Source: Pseudomonadales bacterium
GTDB lineage: Bacteria; Pseudomonadota; Gammaproteobacteria; Pseudomonadales; Azotimanducaceae
Direction: 5' to 3'
Assembly (NCBI GenBank): GCA_021295895.1
Contig: JAGWBM010000032.1
Span: 2,372-46,363 of the forward strand
DNA length: 43,992 bases
Part shown: one piece after another, positions 1 through 7,370 of the stretch
How the letters are laid out: each line of letters begins with the position of its first letter
How positions within the stretch are numbered: the stretch's first letter is position 1
Notes under the pieces: model-generated
Databases searched by the model: none
What the model saw: the letters and a program-made list of their open reading frames with translations, nothing else
Told to the model about the DNA's origin: nothing
Translations under genes and position numbers: made by a program

Positions 1-255
1 ACGATGCGCGCGATTCGAAAAGGCGACTGGAAACTGATTTTCGATATGCAGGAACGCGGACAACTCTATAACCTTGCGGATGATCCGGTTGAACTGAATG
101 ACCTGTTCGGTCATCCGGACTATGCGGATATCGAATCGAAGATGCTGGCCAAATTACTGGGGTGGACGTTACGCGTCCAGGATCCACTGCCTCACCCTCG
201 TCGTCGGTACCAGTTCAAATCCGACAAGCAGAATTACTGGTTCCCCTATCGCTAG
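1..255 (+). CDS. sulfatase family protein, C-terminal end only
   Basis: The reading frame is open from the window edge, so the start and the catalytic N-terminal part lie outside. The visible 84 residues match the C-terminal subdomain of sulfatases (alkaline phosphatase superfamily): the stretch 'AIRKGDWKLIF' followed by 'LYNLADDPVELNDL' is the family's usual ending, in which the strand with the WKL motif precedes a loop naming 'DP.E..DL'. The catalytic Cys/Ser that becomes formylglycine is not in view, so activity and substrate (aryl, choline or polysaccharide sulfate) cannot be judged. It ends at TAG and is followed by a palindromic repeat and then by the convergent acyl-CoA dehydrogenase gene. 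Confidence 0.8.
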   Translation, partial: TMRAIRKGDWKLIFDMQERGQLYNLADDPVELNDLFGHPDYADIESKMLAKLLGWTLRVQDPLPHPRRRYQFKSDKQNYWFPYR

Positions 256-265
256 TGGATTAATC

Positions 266-298
266 CGTATGGGACGGGCTTGTCCCGTCCCGCAGCAG
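266..298 (+). repeat. REP-like palindrome, locus 1 (single copy)
   Basis: GTAT foot, then an 8-bp perfect stem GGGACGGG (271-278), loop CTTGT (279-283) and CCCGTCCC (284-291). It fills the 54-bp gap between the convergent sulfatase and acyl-CoA dehydrogenase genes. It has no T-tract, so it is not a classical terminator. Confidence 0.8.
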
Positions 299-309
299 AG
301 GGGATCGCT

Positions 310-1470
310 TCAGTCCTTCGGAAGACCGAGGATCCGCTCCGCGATGATGTTGCGCTGGATGTTTGGGGTGCCGCCACCGATGACGACACTAGGCCATCCG
401 AGGGACGAGCGCGCCCATCGCCCGCCGTCGACGGCTTCGTCGCTTCCCGGTAGCTGAACGCCGGCGAGGCCGGTCAACTCCACGGCGAAGTCGTCCATCT
501 CGATCTCGAGATTGGCGCGGTGCAGTTTGTTCACGGACGTCTCGCTGGACAGCGGCTCGCCCCGCAACTGCTTGGTGAGATAGCGCAAACCGTTGTACTT
601 CATGGCGGCGATCTTCGCCTCGAACTCGCCGAGTCGGCGCCGCACGGCCGGATCGTCCGCCGCCGGTTTGCCTTGGCGTTTGGTGGATCGCACGAGGTTC
701 TTGAGCGCTTCGAGTTTCGCGAACATCTGCGTCACTTCGCCTATGCTGGAGCGTTCGTTGGCGAGCGAGGAAATCGTCACGGCCCAACCCTTGCCTTCTT
801 CGCCCAACCGGTTCTCGACGGGCACCTGTACATCCGTGAAGAACACTTCCGCGAAGTTCCTGTCGCCCGCCATGTTCTCGATGGGCCGGACGTCGATGCC
901 GGGCGAGTCCATGGGTACGAGTAGGCAGGTGATGCCGTCGTGCTTGCGTTCCACTTCGAACGCGGTCCGGGTCAGCAGGATGATCCAGTCGGCCCAGGGG
1001 GCGCCGGTTGTCCAGATCTTCTGACCGTTCACAACGTAGTGGTCGCCGACGCGTTCCGCCTTGGTCTGGATAGCGGCGAGATCGCTGCCGTGGTTGGGTT
1101 CCGAGTAGCCGGTACACCAGTTGACCTTGCTGTCGAGGATGTCGGGTATGAAGCGCTGCTTCTGCTCGTCGGTTCCGTACTGGATGATCCCGGGACCCAC
1201 CCAGGCGAGTCCCATGGACGACGTGCCGAGCGGCGGTGCACCGGCAAGCGCCATCTCCTCCTTGAGGATCGCCTGTTCGGTCAGGCTGCCCGCGCCGCCG
1301 CCGTACTCCTCCGGCCAGGAGAAGCCAACCCAACGCCTGTCGCGTACCTTGCGCAGCCATTCGCCCATGAAGCCACGGCCTCGTTCTGCACGCGACGGCA
1401 GGTTCTCGGCGAGGAATTCGCGGACTTCGGCGCGGAATGCCTGTTCTTCCGGGGTGAAGTCGAAGTCCAT
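310..1470 (-). CDS. acyl-CoA dehydrogenase family protein, subunit 1
   Basis: A 386-residue flavoprotein of the acyl-CoA dehydrogenase family, expected to introduce the alpha-beta double bond in an acyl-CoA thioester using FAD. It begins 'MDFDFTPEEQAFRAEVREF', the standard N-terminal helix, carries the central 'GYSEPNHGSDL' and 'GQKIWTTGA' strands that hold FAD and substrate, and ends 'IQRNIIAERILGLPKD'. The start at 1470 is chosen by homology; the open frame runs on but upstream sequence is unlike the family. ATG overlaps the TGA of the preceding subunit gene (ATGA), a sign of translational coupling. The usual 'EGGT' near the C-terminus reads 'GGGT' here (Gly365), so the classical catalytic Glu is absent. 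Two adjacent subunits suggest a heteromer like the FadE pairs of steroid side-chain breakdown; the true substrate is unknown. Confidence 0.9.
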   Translation of the reverse strand: MDFDFTPEEQAFRAEVREFLAENLPSRAERGRGFMGEWLRKVRDRRWVGFSWPEEYGGGAGSLTEQAILKEEMALAGAPPLGTSSMGLAWVGPGIIQYGTDEQKQRFIPDILDSKVNWCTGYSEPNHGSDLAAIQTKAERVGDHYVVNGQKIWTTGAPWADWIILLTRTAFEVERKHDGITCLLVPMDSPGIDVRPIENMAGDRNFAEVFFTDVQVPVENRLGEEGKGWAVTISSLANERSSIGEVTQMFAKLEALKNLVRSTKRQGKPAADDPAVRRRLGEFEAKIAAMKYNGLRYLTKQLRGEPLSSETSVNKLHRANLEIEMDDFAVELTGLAGVQLPGSDEAVDGGRWARSSLGWPSVVIGGGTPNIQRNIIAERILGLPKD

Positions 1471-2543
1471 CACAACCCTCCCAAGCTGGCGGCGCGTTGG
1501 TAGTGGTAGTCTGCATCGCCAAATGCCGAGCGCAGCCACTTCGAGCGCTTGAGATAGAGCTGGGCGTCGTACTCGGCGGTGAAGCCGATGGCACCGTGCA
1601 GGCCAACACCGTCGATCCCGATCCGTGCAAAGGCGTCGGAGGCATAGGCCTTGGCCAGCGATGCCGCGCGGGGCAGCTCGTCCGGGGCGTTGTCGATGGC
1701 CCAGGTGGCGCAGTAGGCCAGCGACTTGAAGGACTCGATGTCGACGAACATGTCGGCGAGCCGGTGCTTGACCCCCTGGTACTTGCCGATGGGGTTGTCG
1801 AACTGGATACGGTTCTTGGCGTAGTCCGTGGTGAGCGCCAATACGGCCTCGGCGGCGCCGATGCCTTCCAGCGTCACGGCCACGGCGCCGCAATCGGTCA
1901 AGTAGGCGAGGTCGTCGGTGGAGATCGGGAACATTGCGAGGGGCTCGATCCCGTCGAGGGTCGTCGAACCGAAGGGTTTTGTACGGTCGATGCTAGCTTG
2001 TGCCGTCACGGTCGCGTCTTCCGCATCGACGATGGCCAGGCGAAGTTCTCTACCCGTTCGAGTTGCCAACAATAGGTGGGTGGCAACCGTGGCGTCGCTG
2101 ACGAACGGTTTGGTGCCCGTCAACGTCGCACCGCCGCTGAGCCGTATGCCCTCGGCGTCGATCCAGGTGGCGTCGTCGTAGAGGCCGACGCCGAAGACCG
2201 CGTCGCCCGCCGCGATCTTCGGCAGCCATTCGCTCTTCGCGTCGTCGCCGGCGCATCGGCCGATGGCGGTGGCGGCAAGCGCTTGGGAAACGAGCGGCAA
2301 TGGGCTCAAACCTCGGCCGCTCTCCTCGAGAACCACCGCGAGGTCGACCCATTTCAAGCCGATCCCGCCGTGCGCTTCCGGGACGATCAGCGCGAGCCAG
2401 CCGAGGTCCGCCGCCTGTTGCCAGAGTTCGCGTGGCAAGCCGCCGTTCTGAGCCCGGACAACGCTCAATGGGCAGGCATCGGTCATGAAACGCAGAACCT
2501 GCTCTCTGAGCAGGTTCTGTTCGTCCGTAAAGCCAAAGTCCAT
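1470..2543 (-). CDS. acyl-CoA dehydrogenase family protein, subunit 2
   Basis: A 357-residue acyl-CoA dehydrogenase homologue, shorter than the usual 380 or more. The N-terminus 'MDFGFTDEQNLLREQV' and the C-terminal helical domain ('YAKNRIQFDNPIGKYQGVKH', then 'GAIGFTAEYDAQLYLKR') are clear. The middle beta domain is reduced: the 'G..SD' FAD strand motifs are weak. A start five residues upstream (2558) is possible, but the Met at 2543 aligns with the sister subunit. Such short partners form alpha2-beta2 dehydrogenases in actinobacterial and proteobacterial steroid degradation (established for the FadE pairs); I infer the same arrangement. A C-terminal 'YEGT' type Glu is not visible. It is transcribed after the SDR gene and before subunit 1. 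Confidence 0.87.
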   Translation of the reverse strand: MDFGFTDEQNLLREQVLRFMTDACPLSVVRAQNGGLPRELWQQAADLGWLALIVPEAHGGIGLKWVDLAVVLEESGRGLSPLPLVSQALAATAIGRCAGDDAKSEWLPKIAAGDAVFGVGLYDDATWIDAEGIRLSGGATLTGTKPFVSDATVATHLLLATRTGRELRLAIVDAEDATVTAQASIDRTKPFGSTTLDGIEPLAMFPISTDDLAYLTDCGAVAVTLEGIGAAEAVLALTTDYAKNRIQFDNPIGKYQGVKHRLADMFVDIESFKSLAYCATWAIDNAPDELPRAASLAKAYASDAFARIGIDGVGLHGAIGFTAEYDAQLYLKRSKWLRSAFGDADYHYQRAASLGGL

Positions 2544-2559
2544 GCGTCTGCAAATCACG

Positions 2560-2586
2560 CGGAAGTTTCGCGGAGCGAAACTTCCG
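2560..2586. other. perfect 11-bp hairpin between SDR and dehydrogenase genes
   Basis: Arms CGGAAGTTTCG (2560-2570) and CGAAACTTCCG (2576-2586) around the loop CGGAG. It lies in the 97-bp gap inside the SDR-ACAD-ACAD operon. There is no T-tract on either side. It may be an mRNA processing or stability element, or a remnant of a repeat; the arms do not belong to the GTAGGGG family. Confidence 0.55.
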
Positions 2587-2640
2587 ACGCACTCGAACGG
2601 CGCACTTGCTCTCCAGGGAAGCGGAAGTGCACGCCGGGGA

Positions 2641-3516
2641 CTAGATGCCGCGCATCGGGTTGATGGGGGGCCAGGTGTCCTTGCTGGCGAGGATCGTCTC
2701 GCCGAGGTCTTCCACGTCCCATGGTCCGTCGGCCTCGTCCTTCTGCGCCACTGGGTTGACCTGCCAGGACAGCAGCGACACCCGGTTGCCGGTCAGGAGC
2801 CAGGTCCGGCCGGTGACATCCTTCGCGTCGTCGGTACAGAGCCACACCACGGTTGGCGAGACCTTCTCGGGCGGTACGGCGTCCTTGGCCTGGTCCGGAA
2901 GGATGTCCTCCGTCAACCTCGACAGGGCGGTCGGCGCGAGGATGTTCACCGTTACGCCATAGCGCGCGCCTTCGAGGTACAGGCAGCGGGCGAACCCCGC
3001 AATGCCGGCTTTCGCGGCACCGTAGTTCGTCTGCCCGAAGTTGCCGAGCAGCCCGGAGGTTGAACTGGTGACGACGATGCGCCCGCCTTCCCCCTGTTCG
3101 AGCATCCGGTCGTAGGCCGCCTTGGCGCTGTAGTAGGTGCCACGAAGGTGCACGTCGTTGACCACCTCCCACATGTCGTCGGTCATGTTCTTGAACGACT
3201 TGTCACGCAGGATCCCGGCGTTGCATATGCAGATGTCGAGCCGACCGAAGTTGTCGACCGCGGTTTGTACCATTCCCCGGGCATGCTCTTTGTCCGAAAC
3301 CGAGCCGTAGTCGGCAACGGCTTGACCGCCGGCGCCACGGATTTCCTCGACCACGCCGTCGGCCATCGACGTGCCCGCACCGGTGCCGTCGCGCGCACCG
3401 CCCAAATCGTTGACCACGACAGCGGCACCTTCCGCCGCCAACAACAGGGCGTGGGTACGTCCCAAGCCACCTCCGGCCCCGGTCACGAGCGCGACCTTGC
3501 CGTCCAGCATCCCCAT
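2641..3516 (-). CDS. short-chain dehydrogenase/reductase (MFE-2 / HSD17B4-like)
   Basis: A 291-residue SDR. It has the nucleotide motif TGAGGGLG (residues 12-19), 'NDLGG' at 36-40 after strand 2, the 'CNAG' motif at 98-101 and the catalytic Ser151-152, Tyr165 and Lys169 ('YGAAK'). 'NDLGG' is typical of the (3R)-hydroxyacyl-CoA dehydrogenase domain of multifunctional enzyme 2, so an acyl-CoA or steroid 3-hydroxy group oxidation with NAD is likely. The C-terminal 45 residues ('SWQVNPVAQKDEAD...') also resemble that family. The ATG at 3516 has GGGAGA upstream at good spacing; a second Met two codons on is possible. First gene of an operon with two acyl-CoA dehydrogenase subunits, which fits beta-oxidation of a bulky acyl chain. 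Confidence 0.88.
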   Translation of the reverse strand: MGMLDGKVALVTGAGGGLGRTHALLLAAEGAAVVVNDLGGARDGTGAGTSMADGVVEEIRGAGGQAVADYGSVSDKEHARGMVQTAVDNFGRLDICICNAGILRDKSFKNMTDDMWEVVNDVHLRGTYYSAKAAYDRMLEQGEGGRIVVTSSTSGLLGNFGQTNYGAAKAGIAGFARCLYLEGARYGVTVNILAPTALSRLTEDILPDQAKDAVPPEKVSPTVVWLCTDDAKDVTGRTWLLTGNRVSLLSWQVNPVAQKDEADGPWDVEDLGETILASKDTWPPINPMRGI

Positions 3517-3551
3517 GGAAATCTCCCGTCTTAAGACAAGCGAAACCGGAC

Positions 3552-3579
3552 AGTGTATTGCGCCCTAGCGCAAAGGCAA
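3552..3579 (-). promoter_or_regulatory. promoter with palindromic operator candidate for the SDR-ACAD operon
   Basis: Read on the minus strand: -35 TTGCCT (3574-3579), a 16-bp spacer, then -10 TACACT (3552-3557). The whole spacer is an inverted repeat, TTGCGC-TAGG-GCGCAA (3558-3573), with perfect 6-bp arms. An operator in the spacer is the usual layout for TetR- or GntR-type repressors of fatty-acid or steroid degradation. The leader would be about 30 nt. Hexamers match consensus at 4 of 6 positions each. No regulator gene is in view. Confidence 0.5.
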
Positions 3580-3593
3580 GGCGGACGAACGGT

Positions 3594-3959
3594 TCAGCCG
3601 CGGGCGCCCACTGCTTCCGGCGTTGGTTTGCGTGTCGCGCTCATGACCACGCCGAGCATCAACAGCAGGATGGCGGCACCGACAAGGTGTGCGAACGACT
3701 CGAGCCGGAGCAGCACGAAGAGCACGCCGTAGAGTGCGCTGATTGTGGCAGCCGTGATGGTGCCGAGACGGACGTTCTTCGTGGACGCATGGGCGTAACC
3801 CGCGATCATGAGCGTCAGCAACGTCGCCGCAGCCGCGTACCCCAGCGCAAAGGTGATGCGCGCCGTTGCCGGCGCGGCCGGGACGGCTATGGGGCGCCCA
3901 TGGAACAAATCCTCAATCCGTTGAATTACATGATGAAATCGACGGTCGGCACGGTGCAC
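3594..3959 (-). pseudogene. creD: creD remnant, C-terminal fragment of a CreD-like inner membrane protein
   Basis: The open frame gives 121 residues. From about residue 35 on it matches the very end of CreD: 'FALGYAAAATLLT', then 'ALYGVLFVLLRLESFAHLVGAAI' and a last membrane helix closed by 'MSATRK', the counterpart of CreD's 'LYGLLYVLLQLEDYALLLG...MYLTRR'. CreD is normally about 450 residues; only the last 75 to 80 remain, giving three membrane helices. The first 35 residues are unlike CreD, and no further CreD sequence is found in other frames up to the repeat at 3979. I infer a decayed gene whose 5' part was lost, perhaps at the repeat junction. A small functional three-helix protein cannot be excluded. 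Confidence 0.6.
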
Positions 3960-3971
3960 GTCACCTGCAAC

Positions 3972-4072
3972 GTTCGCAGGGCGACGCTATCGCGCCCGTC
4001 AGGGCGCGCCGTCGCCCGTTGCCGAATGTCCCTGCCTCAGCAACGGGACGGGACAAGCCCGTCCCCTACCGG
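3972..4072. repeat. REP-like inverted pair, locus 2
   Basis: Left member (+): GGGCGACG (3979-3986) pairs with CGTCGCCC (4010-4017) and encloses a second perfect hairpin CGCGCCC/GGGCGCG (3991-3997, 4002-4008). Right member (-): GTAGGGG foot, arms GGGACGGG and CCCGTCCC (4045-4052, 4058-4065), loop CTTGT on the minus strand. The feet face outward. The locus lies between the creD remnant and the RidA gene. Confidence 0.8.
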
Positions 4073-4120
4073 TGTTCCCGCGTCCGCGCCCCGGGGTGGA
4101 AACTCGCATGAAAATGCGGG

Positions 4121-4510
4121 TTAGGGCTGGAAGGCATCCACCTCGACTTCGATAAGCAGACGGTCGTCAACGAGGCCCGAGACTTCGACGCAGGTGGCCG
4201 CGGGGTCGAGGCCGCCGAACGTTTCCCGGTGGGCTCGGATGAATCCATCCAATTGGCGCATGTCGGTCAAGAACGTGCGCGTGCGCACGACGTCGTCGAG
4301 GTCTGCCCCGAGATCGCGCAGGGCTGTTCGGATTTTGGTGAACACGAAGATGGCTTGGTCGTGTACGTCGCCGCCCACGACCTCGCCGGCGCCGTTCACC
4401 GCCGTCGTGCCGGACACCGCTATCTGCGGTCCGGACCGTATGGCCCGGCAGTAGGCCGCCTGCTCTTCCCAACGAGATCCGCTGTAGGCTCTCTGCTTCG
4501 TCTGATCCAT
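4121..4510 (-). CDS. RidA family protein (YjgF/YER057c/UK114)
   Basis: A 129-residue single-domain protein. The segment 'DLDDVVRTRTFLTDM' holds the conserved Arg that in RidA binds the carboxylate of the 2-aminoacrylate imine, and the ending 'ATCVEVSGLVDDRLLIEVEVDAF' is the family signature. RidA trimers hydrolyse reactive enamine/imine intermediates from PLP enzymes; many subfamily members have other or unknown roles. The N-terminus 'SRWEEQAAYCRAIRSGP' resembles the Rid subfamilies that lack proven deaminase activity. Divergent from the acid sugar kinase gene with a 59-bp shared upstream region, so a shared role in sugar acid or amino acid metabolism is possible but not shown. Confidence 0.85.
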   Translation of the reverse strand: MDQTKQRAYSGSRWEEQAAYCRAIRSGPQIAVSGTTAVNGAGEVVGGDVHDQAIFVFTKIRTALRDLGADLDDVVRTRTFLTDMRQLDGFIRAHRETFGGLDPAATCVEVSGLVDDRLLIEVEVDAFQP

Positions 4511-4569
4511 GTCACTACCGTCTCGTGTACGCGCGTTAGGATGGTGAAGTGCACGGAGTCGGAGCGCCA

Positions 4570-5631
4570 GTGACAGTTGAACTGCTGATTACCGCGGACG
4601 ACCGGACGGGTGCCTTGGAGACCGGCGGTGCGTGTGCCGATCTGGGTTTCGACGTTCGACTGACTACGGCGCCGGATTCGACCAACGACTGCGCGGTCGT
4701 CGATCTCGACAGTCGCCATTGCACGGCGGGCGAAGCGGCCCGCCGGATCGGCGATGCACATCGCACCGTGGCCGGGTTCCGGTGTCACAAGATGGATTCC
4801 GGGCTGCGGGGCAATTGGCCGTACGAAGTCGCCGCGCTCATTGGCCTCGGCCGGCGCGTAGGGATCCTCGCGAGTTTTCCCGATGCGGGTAGACGCTGCG
4901 ACGACGGCACGGTCTACGTCCGCAGCGTGCCGGTGGCGGAGAGCCCCTTCGGTCGCGACCCCCGCAGCCGGTTGCTCTCCAGCCGTCCGGTCGACTACCT
5001 GCGAGCGGCCGGCTGCGAAAACGCATTGGCCGACGGGCGCCTGGCGGTTCTCGATGCGAACACCAATGAAGAGTTGAACGCTGCGGCGGTTCGCTGTCGC
5101 GAGGAGGATCGCATGCTCGTGGGCACCACGGGTGGCATTGGTGCCTATGTCGCGACGCTGCGTTCTGGCCTGGCTACCGACTTGCCGGCGCTGCCGCGAC
5201 CGGCACTGATCGTTTGCGGGAGCTTGCATCCGCTCAGCCGGATGCAGGTTTCGAAGCTTGCTTGCCTGACCGTGGGACCCGACGATAGTGCCGAACGTGC
5301 GTTGGCCGCGCTGCAACGTGGCGAGGATGTGATCTTGGCGACCGAGATGACAACGGCTGAGATCCCGGACAGCGCGGCGGAGTCCATGGCGTCGGTGGTC
5401 GCCGCCACCGCCTGGGATTGGATCGCGGCGTCCGGCGCGCCGACGGTGATCATCCTGGGCGGCGACACCGCGGCCGCGATCCTGGGTGATCGCACGCTCC
5501 GCGTATTGGGCAGCGCGGACACGGCGGTGCCCTTTTGCCAGGCGGAGGACGGTCTCGCGGTGGTCACCAAGGGCGGCGGTATTGGCGAGGAGGACACCTT
5601 GTCGAGGCTGCTGCGTCGCGGGACGGCGTAG
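4570..5631 (+). CDS. four-carbon acid sugar kinase family protein (DUF1537 type)
   Basis: About 353 residues. The N-terminal 'ITADDRTGALETGG' is the signature of the OtnK/DtnK family, which phosphorylates four-carbon acid sugars such as erythronate and threonate with ATP. Later motifs also fit: 'CHKMDSGLRGNWPYEV', 'ALIVCGSLHPLSRMQ' starting the C-terminal domain, and the nucleotide-binding 'VIILGGDTAAAIL' with 'VTKGGGIGEEDTL' at the end. It is shorter than the usual 410 to 430. The open frame begins at a GTG at 4549, but the GTG at 4570 has GGAG five bases upstream and puts the first strand ('VELLITADD') at the expected place, so I prefer it. No isomerase or aldolase partners of the pathway lie next to it; the following gene is an SDR that could supply the dehydrogenase step. 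Confidence 0.82.
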   Translation: MTVELLITADDRTGALETGGACADLGFDVRLTTAPDSTNDCAVVDLDSRHCTAGEAARRIGDAHRTVAGFRCHKMDSGLRGNWPYEVAALIGLGRRVGILASFPDAGRRCDDGTVYVRSVPVAESPFGRDPRSRLLSSRPVDYLRAAGCENALADGRLAVLDANTNEELNAAAVRCREEDRMLVGTTGGIGAYVATLRSGLATDLPALPRPALIVCGSLHPLSRMQVSKLACLTVGPDDSAERALAALQRGEDVILATEMTTAEIPDSAAESMASVVAATAWDWIAASGAPTVIILGGDTAAAILGDRTLRVLGSADTAVPFCQAEDGLAVVTKGGGIGEEDTLSRLLRRGTA

Positions 5632-5679
5632 TTTCCAAAGAACGCTAAACTGCCGGTCTCTGTCCAGCGAGGAACCAGC

Positions 5680-6435
5680 ATGGCCGATCTCTTCGACCTA
5701 ACCGGCAAGGTCGCCCTGGTCACCGGCGGTAGTCGGGGTTTGGGCAGGGCCATGGTCCTGGCGTTTGCCCAGCGCGGTGCGGACGTGGTGATCACCAGCC
5801 GCAAGGCCGACAACTGCGAGGCGGTTGCCGGGGAAGCCCGGGCGTTGGGTGTCCGGGCGCTGCCCTATGGCTGTCATGTGGGGCACTGGGACGAACTCGG
5901 CGACTTGGCGGATGCCGCCTATGCCGAGTTCGGCAGGGTGGACATCCTCGTCAACAACGCGGGCATGTCGCCGATCTATCCGAAGCTATCGGCGGTTACC
6001 GAGGACCTCTTCGACAAGGTGGTGGGCGTGAACCTGAAGGGTCCGTACCGGCTATCCGCAATCATCGGGGAACGCATGGCCGCCGCGGACGGCGGCGCCA
6101 TCGTCAACGTCAGCAGCACGGCGGCGGTGCAGGCAACCCCCGGTTCCGAGCCGTACGGCGCCGCCAAGGCCGGGATCAACTCGTTGACGCTGTCGCTGGC
6201 CCGTGCCTACGCGCCGAGGGTGCGCGTCAACTGCATACAGGCGGGACCGTTCCTCACGGACATCTCGAAAGCCTGGGATATGGCAGCCTTCGAGAAGAGC
6301 GCCAAGACCGGCATAGCCCTGCAGCGGGGTGGCCAGCCGGAGGAGGTGGTGGGGGCGGCGCTATACCTGGTGAGCGAGGCCGGCAGTTTCACGACGGGCG
6401 CGATCATCCGGGTCGACGGCGGATCATTGTCGTAG
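5680..6435 (+). CDS. short-chain dehydrogenase/reductase
   Basis: A 251-residue classical SDR: TGGSRGLG at residues 15-22, Arg41 after 'ITS' suggesting NADP preference, 'NNAG' at 92-95, Ser145-146, and Tyr159/Lys163 in 'YGAAK'. The ending '[14 protein letters not shown]' is typical. It follows the acid sugar kinase gene by 48 bp in the same direction and has GAGGA upstream of its ATG. Close relatives include gluconate 5-dehydrogenase-like and 3-oxoacyl-ACP reductase-like proteins; the neighbour favours a sugar acid, but the substrate is not determined by sequence. It overlaps the convergent gshB-like gene by 12 bp. Confidence 0.85.
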   Translation: MADLFDLTGKVALVTGGSRGLGRAMVLAFAQRGADVVITSRKADNCEAVAGEARALGVRALPYGCHVGHWDELGDLADAAYAEFGRVDILVNNAGMSPIYPKLSAVTEDLFDKVVGVNLKGPYRLSAIIGERMAAADGGAIVNVSSTAAVQATPGSEPYGAAKAGINSLTLSLARAYAPRVRVNCIQAGPFLTDISKAWDMAAFEKSAKTGIALQRGGQPEEVVGAALYLVSEAGSFTTGAIIRVDGGSLS

Positions 6436-7317
6436 CTGGAACCACCGAACCAGTGCATCGACGACCTTGGGTGTGCGGTCGACACCGGTGACCTGGTCGT
6501 AGGTCGCAAGCCAGCCCGGATTGGCGACGTTGATCTCCAGGGCCCGGGATCCGACCAGGTCGATCGTGGCAAAACGTACGCCGAGGCTGTCGAGTCTGCC
6601 GACGAGTCGCTCGACGGTCGCGGTTTCGTCCTGTGACAGCGTTGTGTGGAATGCCTCGGCACCGGCACTGATGTTGCCCCGGTGATCGACAGGCCGCTTG
6701 CCGTAGGTGCCGATGACTTTGCCGGCGGCGACGAGAGTGCGCTTCTCGCCCTCGGGACCCGGGTCGATGTATGCCTGGAGCAGGGCGTAGCGGTTGTCGC
6801 GGGTCAGATGCTCCAGGATGGCGCGACGGTTGGCGTCTCCTTGCCGGAGCCTGAACACGTCACGCCCGAAACTGGCCGCGGGCGGTTTGGCGATCCAGTC
6901 TCCGCCCCGGCCCACGATTGCATCGAGCCTTTCCGGGTCGTTGGCGATGTGAGTCTCGGGTTGTGGGATGTCCCGGGCGGCGAGGAACAGCGATACCTTT
7001 CCGTGTTGGTAGACGAGGGCGTCGGTGGTATTGACGAAACGACCCTGATCGAGCGAACGCAGCAGTTGCATCCGGTCGAGGAACGTCGCCTGGGAGCCGA
7101 AACCGAGCACGAAGTAGAGGTCGAATTCCGCGAGCGATACGCTCCCACCCGACAGGTCGCGAGCCACGACTCGCCGACGCTCCATGGCGAGCGATTCGTG
7201 ATCGATTCGCGATAGCGACCAACCGGCTGCTGCGAACGCCTGTGGCAGACGCAGGTGGTTGTCGTTCGCCGGTTGACCGCGGCTTAAGTCGGATACGAAG
7301 AATGCGACGCGTGGCAT
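6424..7317 (-). CDS. glutathione synthase (GshB)-like ATP-grasp protein
   Basis: A 297-residue protein that follows the prokaryotic glutathione synthase layout: an N-terminal Rossmann-like domain ('VAFFVSDL'), the middle '[19 protein letters not shown]', the ATP-grasp part '[17 protein letters not shown]', the flexible loop '[23 protein letters not shown]' and the C-terminal metal/glycine region '[22 protein letters not shown]'. In E. coli GshB the last motif reads 'EINVTSPT...', so this is a divergent member. It would join gamma-glutamylcysteine and glycine. No gshA is in the window. A glyoxalase I lies 1.1 kb away and uses glutathione, which supports the assignment slightly. Another peptide-ligating ATP-grasp activity is possible. 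Confidence 0.7.
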   Translation of the reverse strand: MPRVAFFVSDLSRGQPANDNHLRLPQAFAAAGWSLSRIDHESLAMERRRVVARDLSGGSVSLAEFDLYFVLGFGSQATFLDRMQLLRSLDQGRFVNTTDALVYQHGKVSLFLAARDIPQPETHIANDPERLDAIVGRGGDWIAKPPAASFGRDVFRLRQGDANRRAILEHLTRDNRYALLQAYIDPGPEGEKRTLVAAGKVIGTYGKRPVDHRGNISAGAEAFHTTLSQDETATVERLVGRLDSLGVRFATIDLVGSRALEINVANPGWLATYDQVTGVDRTPKVVDALVRWFQLRQ

Positions 7318-7358
7318 GGAGGCGGGCCGGGTCGACCGGCAGGTTTGTTGACTGGGTG

Positions 7359-7364
7359 TATTAT
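7359..7364 (+). promoter_or_regulatory. -10 element close to the nadA start
   Basis: TATTAT lies only six bases before the nadA ATG at 7371, so initiation at the usual distance would give a leaderless or nearly leaderless mRNA. On the other strand the same A/T block reads GATAAT and could serve the divergent gshB-like gene. No good -35 hexamer is seen. Confidence 0.35.
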
Positions 7365-7370
7365 CGTCCC

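Noticed and set aside
310..2592. Long open frames on both strands overlapping the acyl-CoA dehydrogenase genes
   Set aside because: They are GC-rich frame shadows with Arg/Pro/Gly-rich content and no family features.
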